From assembly GCA_951800145.1 (NCBI GenBank), contig CATOJE010000039.1, forward strand, positions 1 to 32,141: a stretch of 32,141 nucleotides of DNA. The letters are read 5' to 3'. The notes beneath the pieces are model-generated. The model saw only the letters and a list, made by a program, of their open reading frames with translations. It did not search any database and had not been told where the DNA came from. A program made the translations under genes and the position numbers. Shown here in pieces: positions 23,898-31,945 of this stretch. Numbering within the stretch: the stretch's first letter is position 1; every line of letters begins with the position of its first letter. Source of the DNA: an uncultured Lachnospiraceae bacterium. GTDB lineage: Bacteria; Bacillota; Clostridia; Lachnospirales; Lachnospiraceae.

Positions 23898-23930
23898 CTC
23901 TACCCTCTGTATGAGAATGTAGGAAGAAAT
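23898..23930 (+). repeat. Possible degenerate CRISPR repeat
   Basis: The 3' end TGTAGGAAGAAAT matches the repeat end TGTGGGTTGAAAT at 10 of 13 positions, and the whole 32-33 bases match at about two thirds. It could be a decayed terminal repeat or chance. The distance from the truncated repeat does not equal one repeat-spacer unit. Confidence 0.25.
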
Positions 23931-24006
23931 ATTAACATTACTGTCATCCAAATCTTTTTCATAAAGCAGTGGAAATTTCTTCTAAATGTGTTAAAATTAA
24001 ATTTAG

Positions 24007-24156
24007 AAGGAGCAAAATCACAAATTTATTTGGTATCCTTACGATCAGTCTTATAAAGAATTAATATCAGAAAAGGAATCAATTATAAAGCGGAAGTTAG
24101 CCAGCATATTTCATGACGCATTGGTGCCTTTCGCAGAAAGGCGGTCTAAAAAATGA
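24007..24156 (+). pseudogene. Remnant of a gene 3' end upstream of the 566-aa gene
   Basis: An open frame of 49 codons (24007-24156) preceded by a stop, without a convincing start codon. It reads ...YPYDQSYKELISEKESII then KRKLASIFHDALVPFAERR and ends in a TGA that overlaps the ATG of the next gene (ATGA). Such an overlap is typical of an operon junction, so this looks like the C-terminus of a former upstream partner whose 5' part was lost where the array breaks off. I do not recognise the family. The stretch 23857-24006 before it is AT-rich and shows no other gene. Confidence 0.4.
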
Positions 24157-25853
24157 ATTTCAATCAATACATCTCGGCAGTGAAGGAACAATTAAACCAA
24201 ATGTCGGATTCACAGAAGGCAAGCTGGATTTACGGACAGGCGAGGAAGATAGAAGAGAGGGACAGGCAGGAATTCCTGGCTTGCTTATCAGGAAAGGAAA
24301 GCGCCGGCCGCCGATTATCAGCGGAAGAAATTTTCCAGTGGTGCAGAAAGGTAGAGGAGGGGGAGGTTTACTTTTCGGCAGAGATTTATGAGGAATTTGA
24401 AGAGGGCGCATGGGAATCAGAGCTAAAGGGAAGATACCATGATATTTTTGATTTAATGCCATACCTGGAGCATGTAAAGGATATTTGCTGTCTGTGGATG
24501 GAAAATGAAGAATATGAAATAGCATATCAGATTTTAGACCGGATTTGCCAACTGGAATTTCGGATTGAGTGTGAGGAAAATGATTATATGCTGAAGGAGG
24601 ATCCCTCCTATCCCAATAATTTAATCTCACTGGAGAACTTAAAACGTGAAAAGCTGCTGTCGATTAACCTGGACGAGTTATCCTTGATGCTGCTATATTC
24701 CTGCTATCAGTCGGTTACCGGGCGGAAGCGATTAGAAGCGATGCATGAATATCTGGTGTGGGGAATCGGGCAGAAGCTGGTGATGACAGATGTGTTTGCA
24801 TTTGGTGAGGATTTACGGGAGAGCCCCCATGCATTTATGACTGCATGGAGAAGCTTTTTGATGGAGATTTCTGGTGATCGCAGTGCAGAGCTGCTGGTAG
24901 ATGCCTGTGTGTTTTTAGGAGGGGAACAGCAACTTTTGGAAACGGCCAGAGACAATGGGAGCTTCCATCCATACCTTTATCAGGCGTATTGTGAGCGGAA
25001 ATATTTGTCGGGGCAGTATCAGAACTGTGTGGAGGCTGCCAGGGAGGCGATTGAACACCTGGATGAGAATAAAATGATTCGCGGTGCCATAGCTGATATT
25101 GGAGCTAAGGCGGCGAAGCGACTTGAGGATGAGAATGCATATGCAAGGTTTTGCTTGGATGCATTTTGGTCGGAGCCCAGCAGCTGGCATCTACTGCGGC
25201 TTTTTACCTTGTCAAATTCATCGGTGATTGAAAAGGCTAAGGAAAGACTGGAGCGGATTTCCACCGATTTGCCAGAGAAACGGGCGGATTCTGTGGAGCA
25301 AAAGGCAACCTTCCTATATGAAAGAGAACAGAAGATGATCTACCAGTTTTTATTAGGAGACTACGAGCCTGTGCTGCAGTACTGTAAGGATGAGGAAAAC
25401 TACCTTGGATGGAGCTATGGCCTGAAGGGCATGGTGATTCCGCTGCTGCTGCTTTATTTTAAGGAGGATTCCACAGAGGGAACGAAAACCCGGGCGGAAA
25501 GTGGGATTCGGGAACAATTAGAATACCGCCTGCGTTTTGAGTGTGGGGAGGGCGTAGAATTTGACCCATATTTGGCTGCCTGGAAAAAGGCTTATAAAGT
25601 ACCGGAGGAGATGCGAACCCAGTGGCTGGAGTGGCTGACGGAAGAAGTTGAGCAGCGGACCGAGGCCATTGTAGGAGGTGTTCGGATAAAAAGCTATTAC
25701 AAAGCAGCCCAGCTGATTGTTATGCTGGGAGAGATTAGAGAAGAACAGGGAGAGGCCGGAGGACAGAAGGAGTTGATCCAGTATTATCTGGATAAGTATT
25801 CTCAGAGATGGGCGCTGAAGAAGGAAATTAGTAAAATGGCCAGGAGATGGTAG
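24153..25853 (+). CDS. Helical repeat-like protein of unknown function
   Basis: 566-aa soluble, acidic, almost entirely helical protein; no signal peptide or membrane helix. Spaced segments such as YEIAYQILDRICQLE, YLSGQYQNCVEAAREAIEHL and LLGDYEPVLQYCKDEENYL look like TPR-type helix pairs. The C-terminal end (YKAAQLIVMLGEIREEQG ... YSQRWALKKEI) reminds me of the tail of SWIM zinc-finger proteins, but the zinc-binding CxC/CxH motif is missing here. AAAGGCGG precedes the ATG. It directly follows the CRISPR array and a gene remnant whose stop overlaps its start. No evidence that it belongs to the CRISPR system. Confidence 0.8.
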   Translation: MNFNQYISAVKEQLNQMSDSQKASWIYGQARKIEERDRQEFLACLSGKESAGRRLSAEEIFQWCRKVEEGEVYFSAEIYEEFEEGAWESELKGRYHDIFDLMPYLEHVKDICCLWMENEEYEIAYQILDRICQLEFRIECEENDYMLKEDPSYPNNLISLENLKREKLLSINLDELSLMLLYSCYQSVTGRKRLEAMHEYLVWGIGQKLVMTDVFAFGEDLRESPHAFMTAWRSFLMEISGDRSAELLVDACVFLGGEQQLLETARDNGSFHPYLYQAYCERKYLSGQYQNCVEAAREAIEHLDENKMIRGAIADIGAKAAKRLEDENAYARFCLDAFWSEPSSWHLLRLFTLSNSSVIEKAKERLERISTDLPEKRADSVEQKATFLYEREQKMIYQFLLGDYEPVLQYCKDEENYLGWSYGLKGMVIPLLLLYFKEDSTEGTKTRAESGIREQLEYRLRFECGEGVEFDPYLAAWKKAYKVPEEMRTQWLEWLTEEVEQRTEAIVGGVRIKSYYKAAQLIVMLGEIREEQGEAGGQKELIQYYLDKYSQRWALKKEISKMARRW

Positions 25854-25886
25854 GTAGAAACGCCTGAATCAGTACAAAGGAAAAGA

Positions 25887-26018
25887 AAAGGGCTGCTGCA
25901 TCTAGTGTCTTGGCTGAATATAATCCAGCCAAGACACTGGTTTGCTGTCCCATTCATTTTGCAAAATGTGAGCGGGACAGTACACCAGAATAAGAAACCA
26001 GGATGCAGCAGCCTTTTT
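25887..26018. other. Highly structured element with three-way junction, ending like a terminator
   Basis: Outer 12-bp stem GGCTGCTGCATC (25891-25902) / GATGCAGCAGCC (26002-26013), followed by TTTTT. Inside are a perfect 13-bp hairpin AGTGTCTTGGCTG (25904-25916) / CAGCCAAGACACT (25926-25938) and a second arm GGTTT (25939-25943) / AAACC (25995-25999) enclosing CTGTCCC (25945-25951) / GGGACAG (25974-25980) and CATTT/AAATG. It lies between convergent genes and can act as terminator, but is far larger than needed: a small non-coding RNA or a palindromic mobile element (MITE or REP type) are alternatives. Confidence 0.6.
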
Positions 26019-26067
26019 GCGCGCAGCGTGTTGTCGGGTAGCGCCCGGCAGAGGGGTGAACGGTATG

Positions 26068-27486
26068 TTATCCATGATCAGCTGTCATCCATTTCCCGCT
26101 AAAAAATCGGTAAAGGAACAAAAGCGAGCGGACAAAGCAATCAACCGCAATCGCCATCCATACACCGGCGATGCCCAGCCTTAGGGGATTGACCGCTATC
26201 CATACCAGGCCAATCCGGAAGCCCCACATGCCGATCAGGCTGACGCCCAGAGGAAACCTTACATCCCCGGCACCCCGGCAAATGCCGCTGGCCACCACAG
26301 AGAAGCTGAAAAACAGTTCTGTTGCTGCGGCGATCTGCAGGGTTTGAGTTCCAAGGGCAGCTACTTGTGGGTCATTGGTGAAAAGGCGGATGATTCCCCC
26401 GGAAAAAAGAAATACAGGGAAGCAGGCGGCCAGAATTACAAGGGTGCTGATGATACAAATATTTTTGCAAAAGCGTGCGGCTAATTTTTCATTCTTCGCC
26501 CCCAGAGATTGACCGATCAGGGTAGTGGCCGTGTAGGAAAACCCATAAGCCGGGAGATATAATAGACCCTCGGTCTGATTAGTCAGATAGTGAGCAGCCA
26601 GGGGGATGGTTCCCAAACCAGAGATGATGGCAGTAAGGGAGATTTGCCCCAGGCACAAGGTGCAGCGCTCTAAAAGAACGGGGACGCCGATGTGAAGCAG
26701 GCTCCGGAGTGTCCACTTATGAAAATGATAGTCTCCCCTTGGACTGATTTGGGCGGCTGTGGGTGAACGGTAAATATGCCACAGCAGCATGGCAGCCAGG
26801 GCTACCTGGGAAAGGGAAGTGGAAATAGCAGCTCCGCCGATACCAAGGCCGGCTCCCCAGATCGGGACAGCAATATCTTCCAGGATGGGGAGGCGTATTT
26901 GCCTGGCCGGGTAAATCAGGAAGAAATTTCCGATTACATTCAGGAAATTAGAGGTCATATTCGCTGCCAGAGGAATCTTTGTATTTCCGGCAGAGCGCAG
27001 GACAGCGGAAAGTACCACGCCCAGTGTCTGAGGGATTAGCCCCATGCCGATAATTCCCAGATAGGTTACTGCATTTGGCAGCACATCCGGTGCGGCGCCA
27101 AGGAATCCTGGGAGGATCCGGTGAACCGACAGAACTGCTGCAGTCAGAAAGCCCCCTAAAACCAGGGAAGCGGTGATGGATTGCCTGACTACGGATTCTG
27201 TTTTAGCCGGATTACTTTCACCTACTGAATGGGAGACCAGGAAGGAGAAGCCCACGCTTAAGGCGGTGATGCAGCCATTGATCAGCCAGACAGTGGAAAT
27301 ATTAATCGCCACTGAGGCTGTGGCGGCGGCACCGATGGAGCCCACCATGGCAGTATCGATGAGGGAGGCTAAGCAGATCAGAAACTGTTCTAAAATCGCA
27401 GGGCCGGACAGGCGGAGGATGGTTTCCGGAATGCTTTTCCCAAGGTTTAATACATTTTGCGGTGGAGAGGTGCGGGGCCGGCTCAT
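26068..27486 (-). CDS. MATE-family efflux transporter
   Basis: 472-aa multidrug/metabolite exporter. Near the N-terminus IPETILRLSGPAILEQFLI and SLIDTAMVGSIG are the usual MATE entry helices; two bundles of hydrophobic helices and the mid-protein HIGVPVLLERCTL mark the second half. The ATG at 27486 forms an ATGA overlap with the deacetylase stop and has AGGAGGG 9 bases upstream; a longer reading from 27546 is rejected. Second MATE in the window, clearly different from that at 8911. Co-transcribed with the double deacetylase-like gene, so it may export that enzyme's product or a related toxic compound. Confidence 0.93.
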   Translation of the reverse strand: MSRPRTSPPQNVLNLGKSIPETILRLSGPAILEQFLICLASLIDTAMVGSIGAAATASVAINISTVWLINGCITALSVGFSFLVSHSVGESNPAKTESVVRQSITASLVLGGFLTAAVLSVHRILPGFLGAAPDVLPNAVTYLGIIGMGLIPQTLGVVLSAVLRSAGNTKIPLAANMTSNFLNVIGNFFLIYPARQIRLPILEDIAVPIWGAGLGIGGAAISTSLSQVALAAMLLWHIYRSPTAAQISPRGDYHFHKWTLRSLLHIGVPVLLERCTLCLGQISLTAIISGLGTIPLAAHYLTNQTEGLLYLPAYGFSYTATTLIGQSLGAKNEKLAARFCKNICIISTLVILAACFPVFLFSGGIIRLFTNDPQVAALGTQTLQIAAATELFFSFSVVASGICRGAGDVRFPLGVSLIGMWGFRIGLVWIAVNPLRLGIAGVWMAIAVDCFVRSLLFLYRFFSGKWMTADHG

Positions 27487-29291
27487 GGAAGGAGACCCTC
27501 CTGCTGCAAAATGTAGGAGGCAACCGCCTGATTCGTATCCAGCCACGCGCCATGGGCCAGCATATAGCCGATGAGCTCGCTGAGCATAGCCACCCGGCTG
27601 GCACGGCCGATAAACTGAGGATGGAGGACGAAATTAATCATTCGCCCTTCTGCCGCCAGCGCATCGAATTCTTCCTTCCAGATCTCAAGCATTTCCCCTG
27701 GAGACTTTAGCTCGTAGCGCTCTGGCGGAGAATCTGTATAAAAATCATAGGCAGTGTCGTCAAAAATGGAATCCTTGGGAAGCTCCACCAGGGGGACTTT
27801 TTGGCCGTCTATTACATGGAGGAAGGGTCCATCGCTGTTGCGCCAATTAGAACTATAGAGATATCCGTGGTCTAAAAACAGCTTCAGGCTGTAATCATGG
27901 ATTACACCGCCAGGGGCGCGGTGGCCTCTTAGCGTCTGCCCACAGAGCTCCCGAATGATTTCCTCTGCACGGCACATGGTGGCGTGCTCTTCCTGACAGG
28001 TGGTAGTGGTAAATTCCTCATGGCGGTATCCGTGAAATCCAATCTCATGTCCCCGGCGGCAGATCTCCTGCACCACCTTCGGGTATTGCTCTGCGATGAT
28101 ACCAGGGATAAAGAAGGTAGCCTTAACACCCCAGACATCCAGCATGGACAGTATTCTGGGAATCCCCTGCTTTGGCCCGTAGGCGCCTCTGGAAAGATTG
28201 GTGATATGACTGGCATTGCCGTCCCCCCTGGTGGTCCACATGGTTTCTGCATCTAAATCGAAGGCCAGCATCACGGCGATCCGTTTGTGGTCTGGCCAGA
28301 CCGGAAGGACAGGCTCCGGTCTGTGGGAAGCAGAAGGAAAGCAGAGGGGCGGGGCAGGAGAAGGCGCACAGGGTGAGGACGGATGGACCTTATCCCCGGC
28401 ATCAAGCTTTGGCAGGGACTCAGAACGATATGTGAGGCCCTGCTGCTGCAGCACATAAGCTGCCACCTCTTCGCAGGTGGCGATCCATGCACCGTGGCGC
28501 TGCATGTATCCAATCAATTCCCCTAAGGCTGCGATTCGGCTTGCCCTGCCTATCATCTGAGGATGAAGCTTTAAGATGAAGACCTTATCTCCTTCTTCTG
28601 CCAGGTTGTCAAATTCGCTTTTCCAGTTTCCAATTACCTCCCGATTAGTATACATGGAGCGGACTGCCGGGTCACTAAAGGTGAAATAGTAATAGGTAAA
28701 GTCATCCATAGTGATATCACAGGGAAGCTCCACCAGAGGACGCTGCCCGGGGATTTCCCAGGCATATGCCCAATCGCAGTCCTTCATGGAGGAGCTGTAC
28801 AGATATCCCCGCTCCGCTAAAAGCTGTGGTGTAAAGGGGTGGATGATGCTTTCCGGGCCCCGGTGTCCCACCGGCCGCTTTCCGGTAATGGACTGAAATA
28901 AAGCTTCGCAGGCTTCCATCCGTTTTTCCTCTTCCTCCCGGGATATTCCCAGGGAAGACTCGTGCTGGTAGCCGTGATACGCCAGCTCATGGCCGCGCTG
29001 GTGAATCCTGCATACACAGTCGCGATACTGTTCAATGACCACGCCGGGAATAAAAAAGGTTCCTTTTACCCCAAAGGTATCCAGCATATCCAGACAGCGG
29101 TCCAGACCTTCGTGGGGGCCGTATTGCCCTCTGGAGAAATCGGTAAAGCCGATGGAGCAGCCTTTGGACGCTGCCCGGGAAATCCGCAGATATTCTGCAT
29201 CAAAATCAAAGGTGAGCATTACTGCGATTCGTTTGTGACTGGGCCAGGTGATTCCTGGTCCGTTGGTTTTTCCATCAATGCACAGATTCAT
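27483..29291 (-). CDS. Tandem double-domain polysaccharide-deacetylase-family (CE4-like) hydrolase
   Basis: 602-aa protein of two homologous NodB-type domains joined by a Pro/Ser-rich linker (SLPKLDAGDKVHPSSPCAPS...). Domain 1: KRIAVMLTFDFDAE (residues 21-33), HELAYHGYQHE (101-111), GHRGPESI. Domain 2: KRIAVMLAFDLDAE, HEIGFHGYRHE, GHRAPGGVI. Both end alike (FIGRASRVAML...ELIGYM...HGAW), showing tandem duplication. Metal-binding Asp and His residues are present in both. No signal peptide, so it is cytoplasmic and more like the HpPgdA/PuuE-allantoinase branch, which acts on small amides or cyclic imides, than a cell-wall deacetylase. ATG at 29291 behind AGGAGA; upstream in-frame extension rejected. 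Substrate unknown. Confidence 0.88.
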   Translation of the reverse strand: MNLCIDGKTNGPGITWPSHKRIAVMLTFDFDAEYLRISRAASKGCSIGFTDFSRGQYGPHEGLDRCLDMLDTFGVKGTFFIPGVVIEQYRDCVCRIHQRGHELAYHGYQHESSLGISREEEEKRMEACEALFQSITGKRPVGHRGPESIIHPFTPQLLAERGYLYSSSMKDCDWAYAWEIPGQRPLVELPCDITMDDFTYYYFTFSDPAVRSMYTNREVIGNWKSEFDNLAEEGDKVFILKLHPQMIGRASRIAALGELIGYMQRHGAWIATCEEVAAYVLQQQGLTYRSESLPKLDAGDKVHPSSPCAPSPAPPLCFPSASHRPEPVLPVWPDHKRIAVMLAFDLDAETMWTTRGDGNASHITNLSRGAYGPKQGIPRILSMLDVWGVKATFFIPGIIAEQYPKVVQEICRRGHEIGFHGYRHEEFTTTTCQEEHATMCRAEEIIRELCGQTLRGHRAPGGVIHDYSLKLFLDHGYLYSSNWRNSDGPFLHVIDGQKVPLVELPKDSIFDDTAYDFYTDSPPERYELKSPGEMLEIWKEEFDALAAEGRMINFVLHPQFIGRASRVAMLSELIGYMLAHGAWLDTNQAVASYILQQEGLLP

Positions 29292-29323
29292 GTCAATTCT
29301 CCTGATAAGTGGTTGTTGGAAGG

Positions 29324-29352
29324 ATTGTACCATATTTTTTCCTGGCTTTCCA
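29324..29352 (-). promoter_or_regulatory. Candidate promoter of the deacetylase-MATE operon
   Basis: Minus strand TGGAAA (29347-29352), 17-base spacer, TACAAT (29324-29329), about 33 bases before the start codon. The -35 is weak. The rest of the 308-base divergent gap (29292-29599) holds the opposite promoter and no gene. Confidence 0.45.
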
Positions 29353-29495
29353 CTACCAATCGTGCAGTTGGTTGATGGATAAGGCATGGTATTACGGTTC
29401 ACACCTCTGTGGGGCTGTGCCTGGCAACACGCTTTGCGATGCACACAAAATATCCATTCTGTTCATTTTGGCGGCAAAACCTAAGGGATTTGGGA

Positions 29496-29524
29496 TTGAT
29501 TCTTTTGCATATTTATGCTATGAT
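29496..29524 (+). promoter_or_regulatory. Promoter of the amino acid ABC operon
   Basis: TTGATT (29496-29501), 17-base spacer, TATGAT (29519-29524). The transcript would start near 29531, about 70 bases before the binding-protein ATG. Confidence 0.65.
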
Positions 29525-29599
29525 GTTGTGGAATTATCTTTGAATGTGCAAAAATACTGCATGTTTATTCTTAAAATTAGCAAAAGAGGAGTGTGGATT

Positions 29600-30496
29600 A
29601 TGAAGAAACTGACATTATTTTTATGCGCCGCCATCACAGCAGCAGCCTTGACTGCCTGTGGAGGGGCATCCCAGGAGACCACTGCAGCTCAGACAACAGA
29701 GGCCCAGACAACTGCAGCCCAGAGCGGAGAAGCTGACAGCAAGGGAGAAGAAGCTCAGGTGGAAAAGGAAGAGGAAACCCAGGGCGCTTCCCAGGAGAGC
29801 AATCCATTTCAGGGACAGACGGTCAAGGTGGGGTGCTCAGCTACCTTTGTTCCCTTTGAGTCCATTGAAATGGCGGCAGACGGAAGCAAGACGTATACCG
29901 GTATGAACATCGACATTATTAAAGCGATTGTGGAGAAAAACGGCGGTACGGTAGAATTTGTTGATATGCCTTTTAAGAGCCTGATGGCAGCGATTCAGGC
30001 GAATCAGATTGACTTCTGCAGCGGCGGCATGGCTCCTACGGATGAGAGAAGGCAAACCCTGGATTTTTCTGAGATTTTCTTCTACCCCAGGAATGCCATC
30101 GTATACCGGACCGGGGACAGCTACCCGGATCTGGACTCCCTCCAGGGCAAAACCATTGCCTACGTCTTTGGAACGAATTATCAGCAGGTGGCGGAGAGCG
30201 TAGAAGGAGCCCAGACGGTGGGAATCCAGGGGAGCCCGGCCTGCATTGAGGAGGTAAAGAGCAAGCGCGCAGACGCCTGTATCGTAGATGGCGCCGGCGC
30301 AACTGAATTCTTAAAGCAGAATGAGGGGCTGGAGATGAGCCTGTTAGAAAAGACCGATGACTGCTTTGCCATCGGCTTCCCAAAGGAGTCTCCGTATTAT
30401 GAAGCCTTTAACAATACATTAAAAGAGATGATGGAAAATGGCGAGCTGGATGAGATTATCGCGACCCATTTAAGCGAGCAGTTTATTTTAGATTAA
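29600..30496 (+). CDS. Polar amino acid ABC transporter substrate-binding lipoprotein
   Basis: 298-aa binding protein of the HisJ/GlnH family (SBP family 3). Signal peptide MKKLTLFLCAAITAAALTAC with lipobox LTAC and the lipidated Cys at 20, followed by a long low-complexity Thr/Ala/Gln/Glu linker built from TTAAQ/TTEAQ units that tethers it to the membrane. Then VKVGCSATFVPFESI, GMNIDIIKAIVEKNGG and DFCSGGMAPTDERRQTLDFS, typical of polar amino acid binders. The start at 29600 has AGAGGAG 8 bases upstream; the frame is open earlier but without a ribosome site. First of a three-gene importer operon. Ligand not identifiable. Confidence 0.95.
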   Translation: MKKLTLFLCAAITAAALTACGGASQETTAAQTTEAQTTAAQSGEADSKGEEAQVEKEEETQGASQESNPFQGQTVKVGCSATFVPFESIEMAADGSKTYTGMNIDIIKAIVEKNGGTVEFVDMPFKSLMAAIQANQIDFCSGGMAPTDERRQTLDFSEIFFYPRNAIVYRTGDSYPDLDSLQGKTIAYVFGTNYQQVAESVEGAQTVGIQGSPACIEEVKSKRADACIVDGAGATEFLKQNEGLEMSLLEKTDDCFAIGFPKESPYYEAFNNTLKEMMENGELDEIIATHLSEQFILD

Positions 30497-30520
30497 TTTT
30501 GAGGGAAAGGGACAGTACAT

Positions 30521-31189
30521 ATGAAACTTGATTTTTCTTGTGTATGGCAGTATTGGCCATTCTTGTATCACGGAGCGATTCTTACCTTGAAAATGACGGC
30601 GATCTGTGCTGTCTTCGGGTTCCTGCTGGGCGTATTGCTATCCCTGGTAAAAATCAGCAAATGGAAGCCCCTTGTCTGGTTTGGACGGATCTACACCTCT
30701 ATTTTCCGTGGGACTCCGCTGCTGGTTCAGCTCTGTATCGTCCACTTTGGGTTGCCTCAGCTTCTGGGTGTAACCTTTTCCACAACCCAGTCCGGCATCC
30801 TGACCTTCTCCCTGAATTCAGCCGCCTACATCTCAGAGATTTTCCGCGGCGGGATCCAGGCAGTGGATAAGGGACAATATGAGGCAGCCCAGTCTCTGGG
30901 GATTGGCTATAAGGACATGATGAAGGATATCATCCTGCCTCAGGCTATCCGCCATATCCTTCCCAGCCTGGTGAATGAAGCCATTGCACTTTTAAAGGAG
31001 ACCTCCATTCTCTCCTATATCGGGGCGGTAGAGCTTCTGCGGGCAGCGGATCAGATCACAGTTATGAGCTTCCGCTTCTTTGAGCCGTATCTGGTGATCG
31101 CCTTAATCTACTACATATTTGTGATGATTTTATCTGCGGTGGCAAATCGTCTGGAAAGGTGGGTGAACCGAAGTGATCGAGCTGCGTAA
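30521..31189 (+). CDS. Polar amino acid ABC transporter permease (HisM type)
   Basis: 222-aa inner-membrane permease of the His/Glu/Gln/Arg family. About five hydrophobic helices, [10 protein letters not shown] in the characteristic position, [20 protein letters not shown], and the EAA loop [20 protein letters not shown] that contacts the ATPase. Works as a homodimer in systems with a single permease gene, as here. Overlaps the ATPase gene by 17 bases, indicating coupled translation. Confidence 0.95.
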   Translation: MKLDFSCVWQYWPFLYHGAILTLKMTAICAVFGFLLGVLLSLVKISKWKPLVWFGRIYTSIFRGTPLLVQLCIVHFGLPQLLGVTFSTTQSGILTFSLNSAAYISEIFRGGIQAVDKGQYEAAQSLGIGYKDMMKDIILPQAIRHILPSLVNEAIALLKETSILSYIGAVELLRAADQITVMSFRFFEPYLVIALIYYIFVMILSAVANRLERWVNRSDRAA

Positions 31190-31895
31190 TGTCTATAAAA
31201 ATTTTGGTAAATTAGAGGTGTTGAAGGGGATTCACTTTCTTATCGAGAAGGGGCAGGTGGTAACGCTCATCGGGCCATCCGGTTCCGGCAAGTCCACCAT
31301 CCTGCGTTGCATTAATCTTCTGGAATCGCCTACAAAGGGCCAGGTGCTGATCGAGGGAAGGGATATCACCCAGCCTAAAACAGATGTTCAGGCTATCCGG
31401 AAGGATATCGGTATGGTATTCCAGCATTTTAACCTGTTTCCCCATATGACGGTTATGGAAAATATGACCTATGCCCCGGTTCGCGTAAATAAGCGGACCA
31501 GGGAGGAGGCGGAAGGAAAGGCCATGGAGCTGTTAAAGCTGGTAGGCCTTACGGAAAAGGCGGGAGCCTATCCGGGGAAGCTTTCAGGAGGACAAAAGCA
31601 GCGGATTGCCATTGCAAGAGCTTTAGCTATGGAGCCGAAGATCATGCTGTTCGACGAGCCTACCTCAGCGCTGGATCCGGAGATGGTGAAGGAGGTTCTG
31701 GAGGTGATCAAGGAGCTGGCTCATACTGGAATTACCATGGCCTTAGTAACCCATGAGATGGGCTTTGCCAGGGAGGTATCTGACCGGATTTGCTTCATAG
31801 ATGATGGCTTGATTTTAGAGGACAGCACCCCGGAGCAGTTCTTCGACGCTCCGAAAACAGAAAGGGCCAGAGCTTTTCTGGAAAAGGTGCTGTAG
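31173..31895 (+). CDS. Polar amino acid ABC transporter ATPase (GlnQ/HisP type)
   Basis: 240-aa ATPase driving amino acid import. Walker [11 protein letters not shown]-loop [16 protein letters not shown] signature [15 protein letters not shown], Walker [16 protein letters not shown] and switch His in [12 protein letters not shown]. Start GTG at 31173, giving the standard N-terminus [28 protein letters not shown] precedes it inside the permease gene. Last gene of the operon. Confidence 0.97.
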   Translation: MIELRNVYKNFGKLEVLKGIHFLIEKGQVVTLIGPSGSGKSTILRCINLLESPTKGQVLIEGRDITQPKTDVQAIRKDIGMVFQHFNLFPHMTVMENMTYAPVRVNKRTREEAEGKAMELLKLVGLTEKAGAYPGKLSGGQKQRIAIARALAMEPKIMLFDEPTSALDPEMVKEVLEVIKELAHTGITMALVTHEMGFAREVSDRICFIDDGLILEDSTPEQFFDAPKTERARAFLEKVL

Positions 31896-31910
31896 CGCAG
31901 GGTTCGATTT

Positions 31911-31945
31911 AGAAGGAGAGCGAAAGGGCTCTCCTTCTATGTATG
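31911..31945 (+). terminator. Hairpin terminator after the amino acid ABC operon
   Basis: AGAAGGAGAGC (31911-31921) and GCTCTCCTTCT (31928-31938) form a perfect 11-bp stem with a 6-base loop. Only a weak U stretch follows (ATGTATGTATTC), but position fits. Confidence 0.65.

Noticed and set aside
23724..24056. 110-codon plus-strand frame across the CRISPR array
   Set aside because: It reads through two identical repeats and spacers, has no ribosome site and has no protein-like composition; it is a by-product of the array.
25887..26018. Hammerhead or other self-cleaving ribozyme in the structured element
   Set aside because: It has a three-way junction, but the conserved core bases (CUGAUGA and GAAA in the right places) are missing.
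29309..29599. 97-residue N-terminal extension of the amino acid binding protein
   Set aside because: The lipoprotein signal peptide starts at 29600 with a good ribosome site, and a promoter lies within the extension.
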